DNA from: Lysobacteraceae bacterium
GTDB taxonomy: Bacteria; Pseudomonadota; Gammaproteobacteria; Xanthomonadales; Rhodanobacteraceae
Direction of reading: 5' to 3'
Length of the DNA stretch: 5,434 nt
Assembly (NCBI GenBank): GCA_018971925.1
Contig: JAGWZT010000161.1
Span: 1-5,434, forward strand
Both the position numbers and the translations under genes were made by a program. Position 1 is the stretch's first letter. Every line of letters starts with the position of its first letter. The notes below the pieces were generated by a model that saw only the letters and a list, made by a program, of their open reading frames with translations, was not told the DNA's origin and searched no databases. Below are positions 1 through 5,434 of this stretch, piece by piece.

Positions 1-267
1 CGCTTCCTGCAATACGCCGCTGTCGGCATTCTGCTGCCGCGCGAGGTGTTGTTCGAAACCTCGGACGACGGCGAACACTGGACGATCGCCGAAGCCGTCG
101 CGCTCGGCGTCGATCCCGGCGACACGCGGCCGCAAATCCGCGACGTGAAGTTCTCGCCGGCCAGCCCGATCGCCGCACGTCATGTACGTGTCGTGGCAAC
201 ACCATACCAGCCACCCGGCGGCGGTAGCCGCGGCTGGATCTTTTCCGATGAAATCATCGTGCGGTGA
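1..267 (+). CDS. C-terminal fragment of a protein with a discoidin (F5/8C)-like domain, possibly a carbohydrate-active enzyme
   Basis: Only the last 88 codons are present; the reading frame is open from base 1 and ends with TGA at 265-267, so the start lies outside the window. The fragment has a beta-rich pattern: an early RFLQ segment, then LPREVLFETSDDGEHW, which resembles the 'P-x-x-V-x-x-x-x-S-x-D-G' strand-turn of discoidin-like domains, then ARHVRVVA and a closing GWIFSDEIIV strand. This combination is familiar from the C-termini of family 20 beta-hexosaminidases and other secreted glycosidases with an F5/8C-like module, where it would bind carbohydrate. That assignment is from pattern memory and is tentative; the catalytic part is not visible. 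The gene is convergent with glcF and overlaps its 3' end by 14 bp, and nothing links it functionally to the glycolate operon. Confidence 0.8.
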   Translation, partial: RFLQYAAVGILLPREVLFETSDDGEHWTIAEAVALGVDPGDTRPQIRDVKFSPASPIAARHVRVVATPYQPPGGGSRGWIFSDEIIVR

Positions 268-1519
268 ACCGCTGCGGCGCGGGTTGGCCGGAATTGCGCA
301 TGACCTCGTCCACGCATTCGATCCAGTGCTTCACGGGGGTGTCGGTGCCAGCCTGCAGGTGACCGATGCAGCCGATGTTGGCGGAAACGATCGTATCGGG
401 TCGGGTCGCCTCGATCGCCGCGAGTTTGCGCGCGCGCAAGGCTCTCGAGAGATCGGGCTGGGTGATCGAATAGCTTCCGGCGGAACCGCAGCAAAGGTGT
501 GAATCGGCGAAGGGTTGAAGCTCGAATCCGAGCCCCTGCAGCAAACGTTCGGTCGTACCGCGCAAGCCTTGCCAGTGCTGCAGCGTGCAGGGCACCTGGA
601 ACGCGGCGCGTCCCGGCGCACGGCGCATCCGTGCGCGCAACACGTCCGTCATCGGTGCAAGGAACTCGGCGATGTCCCTGATGCGAGGCACCAACCGCCC
701 GGCGCGCTCCGCATAGTCGGGATCGTGGCGCAAATGTCGAGCATAGTCCTTGATGAAACCCCCGCAGCCAGTGGCATTGATGACGACGGCTTCGGCCTCG
801 CCCGACTCCAGCAGCGGCAACCATGCGTCCACGTTGGCGCGCATTTGCCTGCGCGCCGCGTCTTGAGCGTCCAAGTGGAAATTGATCGCGCCACAGCATC
901 CGGAACCGCCTACGACACGCGCGCCGACGCCGACGGCATCCAGCACACGGCGAGTCGCCGCATCGATCGAGGGCATCATCGCCGGCTGCACGCAATTGGC
1001 CAGCAACAGCACCTGGCGCGCATGGCGCTCGGGGTGCGCGGGCAATGTCCCGGCCGCGCGGGGCCGCGTGATCTTCGATTGCAGCGCCGGTGGCAGCAGG
1101 GGCCGCGCACGTCGGCCGATCCGGTACAGCACCCCGAACCAGTGCGAACCCATCAGGCGACGCAGGCCGGCGCGCAGCATGCGCTCGCGCAAAGACCGTC
1201 GCGTGCGCTCAACGACCACCCTGCGGCCCGCATCTAGCAACTTGCCGTACTCGACCCCGGACGGGCACGTCGTCTCGCAATTCAGGCAGGTGAGGCAGCG
1301 ATCAAGATGCCGCTGCGTCTCGCGGCTGGGCGCTATGCCTTCGAACACCGCTTTCATCTGGTAGATGCGGCCGCGCGGGCTGTCGAGTTCGTCGCCCAGT
1401 ATCTGGAATGTCGGACAGGTGGCGAGGCAGAAACCGCAATGGGTGCAGCGGCCCAGAATCCCGGCTATTTCGGGACCATCTGCGGTGTTTTGCGCCCAGT
1501 CTGCAAGCTTGGTTTGCAC
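254..1519 (-). CDS. glcF: Glycolate oxidase (dehydrogenase) iron-sulfur subunit GlcF
   Basis: This 421-residue protein is the electron-transfer subunit of membrane-associated glycolate dehydrogenase, which takes electrons from the GlcD/GlcE flavoproteins. Two ferredoxin-type motifs of the form C-x2-C-x2-C-x3-C are complete: Cys25/28/31/35 in RCTHCGFCLATCP and Cys75/78/81/85 in RCLTCLNCETTCPSG, enough for two [4Fe-4S] clusters. Two CCG domains follow, with Cys208-Cys209 (GSGCCGAINFH) and Cys343-Cys344 (HLCCGSAGSY), as in GlcF, LldE and HdrB-type proteins. Length is close to E. coli GlcF (about 407 residues), and the N-terminus (MQTKL) and the segment around LGDELDSPRGRIY match that protein well. 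The start is GTG at 1519, supported by a GAGGT Shine-Dalgarno sequence 7 nt upstream that overlaps the glcE stop codon. It is the last gene of the operon, and its stop lies inside the convergent plus-strand gene. Confidence 0.97.
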   Translation of the reverse strand: MQTKLADWAQNTADGPEIAGILGRCTHCGFCLATCPTFQILGDELDSPRGRIYQMKAVFEGIAPSRETQRHLDRCLTCLNCETTCPSGVEYGKLLDAGRRVVVERTRRSLRERMLRAGLRRLMGSHWFGVLYRIGRRARPLLPPALQSKITRPRAAGTLPAHPERHARQVLLLANCVQPAMMPSIDAATRRVLDAVGVGARVVGGSGCCGAINFHLDAQDAARRQMRANVDAWLPLLESGEAEAVVINATGCGGFIKDYARHLRHDPDYAERAGRLVPRIRDIAEFLAPMTDVLRARMRRAPGRAAFQVPCTLQHWQGLRGTTERLLQGLGFELQPFADSHLCCGSAGSYSITQPDLSRALRARKLAAIEATRPDTIVSANIGCIGHLQAGTDTPVKHWIECVDEVMRNSGQPAPQRFTAR

Positions 1520-1526
1520 GGCGCGG

Positions 1527-1531
1527 ACCTC
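1527..1531 (-). promoter_or_regulatory. Ribosome binding site of glcF, overlapping the glcE stop codon
   Basis: The minus strand reads TGAGGT at the junction: TGA is the glcE stop (1532-1530) and GAGGT is a good Shine-Dalgarno match, 7 nt before the GTG start at 1519. The arrangement suggests translational coupling between glcE and glcF and supports choosing GTG as the start. Confidence 0.7.
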
Positions 1532-2618
1532 AGAATTCGGGATACAGGCGGCGGGGATTGAACAGGCCCCCGGGATCCAATTGCTGCTTGAGTCTGCGCT
1601 GGACCCGCATCACCGCAGGCGCGAGCGGATGAAATGCAGGCGATGCGGCGAGCGCGCCGTCGCGGTGATACAGGCTCGCCCAGCCACCCAGCTCGCGGAC
1701 CTTGGCGCGCAGGGCGGCCGGATCGTGCGTGCCGCCGAGCCAGCGCAGGCAGCCTTGCCACTCGTGCAGTTCGCGCCCGCTCCCGAGCGGCGGCGCCCCG
1801 GGCGGAAGCATCACCCGCCACAGCGGTCGCTGCCGGAAAAAACCGTGGGCCTGGTCACGCAGACTGAGCCAGAACGCGTCGGCCTTTTCCGGCTCAAGCA
1901 ACTCGCCACCGATTTCCGCCGCACCGGCGTGTACCGCGGATTCGTTGCCGGACAGACGCACGTTCAGGCGCCCGCCGGAGCCGTCCGGCAACCATGCCGT
2001 CGCCGACACGGGCATCGGCCGACTGCGCCAGCGGGTGCAGCTGCGCAACGCCTCGGCTTCATCCAGTGCCAGTGCCAGCGTGATTTCACTTCGTGGTCTG
2101 GGCACGACCTTGAGCGAGACCTCGACGAGCGGCCCCAGCACCCCCATGGACCCGACAAGCAACCGCGAAACGTCATAGCCTGCCACGTTCTTCATCACCT
2201 CTCCGCCGAAGCGCATCACCTCACCGTCGGCACGCATGAGGCGCGTGCCCAGGATGTAATCGGACACCGGCCCCGCAGCCATGCGGCGCGGGCCGGCAAG
2301 CGCGGTCGCCATGCAGCCGCCGAGCGTATCGCCGGGGCCAAAACGCGGTGGTTCGAACGCCAGCATCTGGCCCGCCCCATCCAACACCGCTTCGACCTCA
2401 GCCAGCGGTGTGCCTGCGCGCGCGGTCAGTACCAGTTCGGCGGGTTCGTAGTCGACGATGCCGCGATACGTGGACATGTCGAGCCATGCGCAGGAATCAT
2501 CCTCGGGCAATGGGTCGCCATAGAACAGGCGCGTGCCCCCACCGCGTATCACGAGGCGGTGCCCTGCCGCCCGCGCGGCGGCGACCTGTTCGCTCAATCC
2601 AGAAAGCACGGACTCCAC
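1530..2618 (-). CDS. glcE: Glycolate oxidase FAD-binding subunit GlcE
   Basis: With a GTG start at 2618 this is a 362-residue protein, close to E. coli GlcE (about 350). GlcE is the second flavoprotein subunit needed for GlcDEF activity; it has a PCMH/FAD_binding_4-type domain but lacks the long catalytic C-terminal half of GlcD. Visible features are the pyrophosphate-binding loop IRGGGTRLFYG (residues 24-34), LTARAGTPLAEVEAVL (64-79), FEPPRFGPGDTLGGCMATALAGPRR (88-112) and GEVMKNVAGYDVSRLLVGSMGVLG (139-162). The last of these is the conserved FAD-site region of GlcE. The C-terminus DPGGLFNPRRLYPEF is a shortened form of the 'DPxGxLNPG' ending of the family. The frame stays open into glcD as far as 2870, but that extension overlaps GlcD codons and has no GlcE similarity. 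GTG 2618, 8 nt after the glcD stop, gives the family length; GTG 2609 is an alternative. The Shine-Dalgarno is weak (AGGC), so translation probably depends on coupling to glcD. Confidence 0.95.
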   Translation of the reverse strand: MESVLSGLSEQVAAARAAGHRLVIRGGGTRLFYGDPLPEDDSCAWLDMSTYRGIVDYEPAELVLTARAGTPLAEVEAVLDGAGQMLAFEPPRFGPGDTLGGCMATALAGPRRMAAGPVSDYILGTRLMRADGEVMRFGGEVMKNVAGYDVSRLLVGSMGVLGPLVEVSLKVVPRPRSEITLALALDEAEALRSCTRWRSRPMPVSATAWLPDGSGGRLNVRLSGNESAVHAGAAEIGGELLEPEKADAFWLSLRDQAHGFFRQRPLWRVMLPPGAPPLGSGRELHEWQGCLRWLGGTHDPAALRAKVRELGGWASLYHRDGALAASPAFHPLAPAVMRVQRRLKQQLDPGGLFNPRRLYPEF

Positions 2619-2626
2619 GCGGGCGC

Positions 2627-4123
2627 CTAGAATCTCGGGATGTTCGGGAAGGACAGTTCGCCGCGATGGACATGCATCCTGCCGTACTCGGCGCAGCGCG
2701 CCAGGGTCGGGATCACTTTCAGCGGATTGAGCAATCCATACGGATCGAATGCGCGCTTGGCCGCCGCAAACGCATCGAGTTCCGCGCGCGAAAACTGGAA
2801 GCACATTTGGTCGACCTTCTCGATACCGACTCCGTGCTCGCCGGTAATGGTGCCGCCGACCTCGACACACAGCTCAAGGACCGCGGCGCCGAAAGCCCGT
2901 GCGCGTTCGACTTCATCAGGTTCGTTCGCATCGAACAGGATCAGGGGGTGCAGATTGCCGTCCCCAGCATGGAAAACATTGGAACAGGCGAGGCCGTGGG
3001 TCTTTTCCATGTCGGCGATCGCACCCAGCACGCGCGCGAGATGGCGGCGTGGGATGGTCCCGTCCATGCAGTAATAATCCGGTGAAATGCGGCCCGCCGC
3101 CGCAAAGGCATTCTTGCGCCCCGCCCAGAAGCGCAGGCGTTCCTCTTCGCTGGCGGATACCTGCACGCGGATCGCGCCTGCGGCGGCCATGATGGCGGCG
3201 ACCCGCGACGTTTCCCCGGCAACCTCCTCCGCCGTGCCATCGGACTCGCACAGCAGGATCGCCGCGGCATCCAGATCGTAACCCGCATGCACGAATGGCT
3301 CGACCAGGCGCACGGCGCGCTGGTCCATGAGTTCCAGCCCTGCGGGAATGACGCCTGCGGCAATGACGCGGGTCACCGCCTCGCCCGCTTGCTCCACGCT
3401 GGCAAAGCTGGCCATGATTACGCGCGCAAGTTCGGGGCGCGGCAGCAGCTTCACGGTGACCGCGGTAACCATGCCAAGCATGCCCTCCGAACCCACGAAA
3501 AACGGCAACAGGTTCAGCCCCGGCGCGTCCGGCGCTTCGCCACCCAACTCGAGGACCTCGCCTTCGATGGTGACGATACGCAACCCCAGCACGTTATGGA
3601 CAGTCAGGCCATACTTGAGGCAGTGCACGCCGCCCGCATTCTCGGCAACGTTGCCGCCGATGGAACAGGCGATCTGGCTGGAAGGATCGGGCGCGTAGTA
3701 GAGGCCGTGCGGCGCCGCGGCCTCCGAAATCGCGAGGTTGCGCACGCCGGGTTGCACGATCGCGATTGCCCTTTCAGGATCAAGCCCGAGGATCCGGTTG
3801 AACTTGGCCATCCCGATCACCACGCCTTGCGGATGCGGGGTCGCGCCGCCCGACAGCGAAGTCCCCGCCCCGCGCGGCACTATCGGTACGTGGTGCGCAC
3901 GGCAGGCATTGAGCACCGCGATCAATTGCGGCTCGTCTTCAGGCAAGACCACCACCGGCGGCAGTTCGCGGAACAACGGCAAGCCGTCGCATTCGTAGGC
4001 ACGCGTCTGGTCTTCGCATGCAAGGATGCACTCGGCAGGCAGCGCGCCGCGGATGCTTGCCAGGAACCCTGCAAGGTCCGGCGCAGGGAACGTTGCTACC
4101 GCATTTGCCGTGGCCGGGGTCAA
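2627..4123 (-). CDS. glcD: Glycolate oxidase catalytic FAD-linked subunit GlcD
   Basis: GlcD is the main flavoprotein of glycolate dehydrogenase, oxidising glycolate (and often D-lactate) to glyoxylate (or pyruvate). From TTG 4123 the protein has 498 residues, almost exactly the length of E. coli GlcD (499). An N-terminal FAD_binding_4 domain holds YECDGL (43-48), the pyrophosphate loop VPRGAGTSLSGG (82-93), VQPGVRNLAISEAAAPHGLYYAPDPSS (123-149), IGGNVAENAGGVHCLKYGLT (155-174) and GSEGMLG (211-217). The C-terminal FAD-oxidase domain holds FWAGRKNAF (332-340), RISPDYYCMDGTIPRR (345-360), FHAGDGNLHP (384-393) and GEHGVGIEK (428-436). No ATG or GTG lies between the upstream gene's stop and the conserved region, although the open frame runs back to 4510 inside the aminotransferase gene. 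TTG 4123 is chosen because of the GGAAGA site 7 nt upstream and the resulting length. It sits 40 nt after the aminotransferase and 8 nt before glcE. Confidence 0.97.
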   Translation of the reverse strand: MTPATANAVATFPAPDLAGFLASIRGALPAECILACEDQTRAYECDGLPLFRELPPVVVLPEDEPQLIAVLNACRAHHVPIVPRGAGTSLSGGATPHPQGVVIGMAKFNRILGLDPERAIAIVQPGVRNLAISEAAAPHGLYYAPDPSSQIACSIGGNVAENAGGVHCLKYGLTVHNVLGLRIVTIEGEVLELGGEAPDAPGLNLLPFFVGSEGMLGMVTAVTVKLLPRPELARVIMASFASVEQAGEAVTRVIAAGVIPAGLELMDQRAVRLVEPFVHAGYDLDAAAILLCESDGTAEEVAGETSRVAAIMAAAGAIRVQVSASEEERLRFWAGRKNAFAAAGRISPDYYCMDGTIPRRHLARVLGAIADMEKTHGLACSNVFHAGDGNLHPLILFDANEPDEVERARAFGAAVLELCVEVGGTITGEHGVGIEKVDQMCFQFSRAELDAFAAAKRAFDPYGLLNPLKVIPTLARCAEYGRMHVHRGELSFPNIPRF

Positions 4124-4128
4124 GCGCA

Positions 4129-4147
4129 GATCTTCCGTCGATCTTCC
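4129..4147 (-). repeat. Tandem duplicated GGAAGATC octamer in the glcD leader, with a small potential hairpin
   Basis: On the minus strand GGAAGATC occurs twice, at 4147-4140 and 4136-4129, separated by 3 nt (period 11). AGATC (4144-4140) and GATCT (4132-4128) can also pair into a 5-bp stem with a 7-nt loop that contains GGAA, so the Shine-Dalgarno core would be displayed in the loop. Both patterns are seen directly. Any effect on translation is inference, and a stem this short could be chance. Confidence 0.6.
4131..4136 (-). promoter_or_regulatory. Ribosome binding site of glcD, deciding a TTG start
   Basis: The minus strand carries GGAAGA ending 7 nt before TTG 4123. It is the second copy of a duplicated GGAAGATC octamer (4129-4136 and 4140-4147). 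It supports TTG as the glcD start, since no ATG or GTG in frame is available between the aminotransferase stop and the conserved part of the protein. Confidence 0.55.
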
Positions 4148-4163
4148 AGGGAGTCGTACAAGC

Positions 4164-5291
4164 CTACCCGATGCGATCGATCGCCCGCGCCAGCGCGTCG
4201 ACCGTACGATCGACATTGTGGAGTTTGTCGAGCCCGAACAGGCCGATGCGGAAAGTCTTAAAGCCCGAGGGCTCGTCGCAAACCAGCGGCACCCCGGCCG
4301 CCACCTGCAGCCCGGCGTCGGCGAACTTGCGGCCGGATCGGATGTCATCGTCCGTGGTGTAGCTGACCACCACGCTCGGTGCCTCGAAACCGGTCGCCGC
4401 GACACCCTTGAAACCACGTTCGCGTAGCAGCGCGCGTACGGCATCCCCAAGCCGCTGCTGTGCGCGCCGGACCCGATCAAAGCCGTACGCCTCGGTTTCG
4501 CGCATCGCATTGCCGAGGATCTTCAGGCAATCGGTCGGCATGGTCGCGTAATAGGCGTGCGCACCTTTTTCGTAGGCTTCCATCACGCGCAGCCATTCGC
4601 GCAGGTCACAGGCAAAACTGGTGCTCCGGGCAGCCTCGACATGTGCGCGGGCTTCTGCACCCAGCATCACCAGACCGCAGCAGGCCGACGCCGACCAGCC
4701 CTTCTGCGGTGCCGAGAGCAACACGTCGACATGCACGTCGCGCATGTCCACCCAGATCGCGCCCGAAGCGATGCAATCCAGCACCATCAGGCCACCCACC
4801 GCATGTACGGCATCGGCAATGCTGCGAACGTAATCGTCGGGCAGCATGATGCCGGACGCCGTTTCCACATGGGCCGCGAAAACCACCTCGGGACGGTATT
4901 CGTGGATGGTCGCTACGACCTCTGCGACGGCGGGCGGCGCGAAGGCCGGATTCTCGCCGGGTTCCGTCGCGCTTGCCTTCAGCACTCGGGATTCGGACGG
5001 GATGTCGCCGGCGTCGAAAATCTGGGTCCAGCGGTAACTGAACCAGCCGTTGCGGACCACGAGACAGCGCTTGCCGGTGGCGAACTGGCGTGCCACGGCT
5101 TCCATCCCGAAGGTGCCGCTGCCAGGCACCACGATCGCCGAGTGCGCACCGTAAGTGCTCTTGAGGGTGCGCGAAATGTCCTGCATCACGCGCAGGAAGG
5201 CTTCCGACATGTGATTCAGGGCACGATCGGAAAAAACCACGGAGTATTCGAGCAGCCCGTCAGGATCAACGTCGCGCAGCAGTCCCGGCAT
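4164..5291 (-). CDS. Class V aminotransferase, probable alanine/serine-glyoxylate aminotransferase
   Basis: This 375-residue protein belongs to the class V (AGXT/SGAT-type) PLP-dependent aminotransferases, which transfer an amino group from alanine or serine to glyoxylate, giving glycine. It shows the cofactor loop VPGSGTFGMEA (55-65), NGWFSYRW (81-88), HVETASG (141-147), the PLP-nitrogen aspartate in LDCIAS (Asp172), the Schiff-base lysine in SAPQKGWSASACCG (Lys197) and a C-terminal FRIGLFG (347-353) with the probable carboxylate-binding arginine. Length is normal for the family (about 370-400). ATG 5291 is chosen as start because GGAGA lies 5 nt upstream and MPGLLRDVDPDGLLEYS looks like a family N-terminus. 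GTG 5303, GTG 5312 and ATG 5396 are in frame but less well placed. It is the first gene of the operon, directly upstream of glcD, which makes glyoxylate the likely acceptor. The amino donor cannot be read from the sequence; aminoethylphosphonate or other class V substrates are less likely alternatives. Confidence 0.92.
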   Translation of the reverse strand: MPGLLRDVDPDGLLEYSVVFSDRALNHMSEAFLRVMQDISRTLKSTYGAHSAIVVPGSGTFGMEAVARQFATGKRCLVVRNGWFSYRWTQIFDAGDIPSESRVLKASATEPGENPAFAPPAVAEVVATIHEYRPEVVFAAHVETASGIMLPDDYVRSIADAVHAVGGLMVLDCIASGAIWVDMRDVHVDVLLSAPQKGWSASACCGLVMLGAEARAHVEAARSTSFACDLREWLRVMEAYEKGAHAYYATMPTDCLKILGNAMRETEAYGFDRVRRAQQRLGDAVRALLRERGFKGVAATGFEAPSVVVSYTTDDDIRSGRKFADAGLQVAAGVPLVCDEPSGFKTFRIGLFGLDKLHNVDRTVDALARAIDRIG

Positions 5292-5296
5292 GGGTT

Positions 5297-5301
5297 TCTC
5301 C
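5297..5301 (-). promoter_or_regulatory. Ribosome binding site of the aminotransferase gene
   Basis: The minus strand has GGAGA ending 5 nt before ATG 5291, a good Shine-Dalgarno match. It favours this ATG over the in-frame GTG codons at 5303 and 5312 and the ATG at 5396. Confidence 0.6.
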
Positions 5302-5319
5302 ACAAGCAACACCTGGCCG

Positions 5320-5325
5320 ATTGTA
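5320..5325 (-). promoter_or_regulatory. Possible -10 box of the operon promoter
   Basis: TACAAT on the minus strand differs from the sigma-70 consensus TATAAT at one position and lies about 29 nt before ATG 5291, which would leave a leader of roughly 20 nt. No good -35 box sits at 16-18 nt; the nearest weak candidate, TTCCCG, is 19 nt away. An activator-dependent promoter is possible, but so is chance resemblance. Confidence 0.3.
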
Positions 5326-5434
5326 GACCGCCCACGCAAATCGGCGGGAACCGGGACCGATACCGGGAAGCGCAGAGCATTCCCCCACAGGAACACCGCC
5401 CTTCCCGAGGGATGGGGTCGTGTGCGCCATGCAT

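Larger units (their letters stand above)
5292..5434. other. Upstream region of the operon, without a recognised gene
   Basis: These 143 bases precede the aminotransferase. They hold its ribosome binding site, the possible -10 box, and three short CGGGAA/CGGGAC units on the plus strand at 5345, 5352 and 5364, with an inverted TTCCCG at 5402. Short open frames on both strands run through the region and off the window end, but none has recognisable protein character. It is probably the operon promoter region, although the end of another gene beyond 5434 cannot be excluded. Confidence 0.4.

Noticed and set aside
267..285. Possible terminator hairpin just after the plus-strand stop (AACCGC pairing with GCGGGTT, 6-nt loop)
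   Set aside because: The stem is short with a bulge, there is no following T-tract, and the bases are glcF codons, so an intrinsic terminator is not supported.
180..995. A 271-codon minus-strand open frame overlapping the 3' half of glcF in another frame
   Set aside because: It is an Arg-rich shadow of glcF, whose frame carries the conserved CCG motifs across the same bases.
1365..2630. A 421-codon open frame on the plus strand, antisense to glcE and the start of glcF
   Set aside because: It mirrors real minus-strand coding sequence in GC-rich DNA. Its translation is rich in Arg, Ala, Pro and His without recognisable motifs, and the opposite strand encodes an unmistakable GlcE.
2619..2870. 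N-terminal extension of the glcE frame into glcD
   Set aside because: It lies over the conserved C-terminal end of GlcD and adds an Arg/Cys-rich stretch unlike GlcE; starting at 2618 gives the normal length.
3287..4261. A 324-codon plus-strand open frame antisense to glcD
   Set aside because: Same situation: low-complexity, Arg/His-rich translation with no family features, fully covered by the conserved GlcD frame.
4124..4510. N-terminal extension of the glcD frame into the aminotransferase gene
   Set aside because: The extension would overlap conserved aminotransferase codons, has no GlcD similarity, and would make the protein about 130 residues longer than the family.
5412..5434. ATG at 5412 as the start of a divergent plus-strand gene
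   Set aside because: Only seven codons are visible before the window ends and the upstream GAGGG abuts the ATG with no proper spacing, so there is not enough to call a gene.
5216..5434. A 72-codon minus-strand open frame over the aminotransferase start
   Set aside because: It overlaps the conserved N-terminus of the aminotransferase in a different frame and has a Cys/Arg-rich translation typical of a shadow frame.

Overview
The window reads as ordinary metabolic chromosome from a high-GC Gram-negative bacterium, most likely a beta- or gammaproteobacterium. This assignment is inferred from GC-rich codon use and from GlcD/GlcE/GlcF proteins that align well, from memory, with the E. coli glycolate oxidase subunits. 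No mobile element, CRISPR array, tRNA or rRNA was seen.

Layout, left to right: positions 1-267 (+ strand) hold the 3' end of a gene whose last 88 residues look like a discoidin (F5/8 type C)-like beta-sandwich, as found at the C-terminus of carbohydrate-active enzymes. The rest, about 254-5291, is one tightly packed minus-strand operon. In transcription order it contains a class V aminotransferase of the alanine/serine-glyoxylate type (5291-4164), glcD (4123-2627), glcE (2618-1530) and glcF (1519-254). The gaps between genes are 40, 8 and 10 nt. The glcF stop overlaps the end of the convergent plus-strand gene by 14 bp. The upstream region 5292-5434 carries a ribosome binding site, a possible -10 box and short repeats, but no gene I can support.

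The genes form a short pathway. GlcDEF is the three-subunit, membrane-associated glycolate dehydrogenase that oxidises glycolate to glyoxylate using FAD and iron-sulfur clusters and passes electrons on, probably to quinone. The aminotransferase would convert the glyoxylate to glycine with alanine, serine or a similar donor. The operon therefore looks like a glycolate-to-glycine salvage module, unlike the E. coli glc operon, which sends glyoxylate to malate synthase (glcB). Regulator (glcC), permease (glcA), glcG and glcB genes are not in this window.

The main points of interest are the co-operonic aminotransferase, the predicted non-ATG starts of all three oxidase genes (TTG, GTG, GTG), and a duplicated Shine-Dalgarno-like octamer in front of glcD. 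I found no convincing undescribed system.
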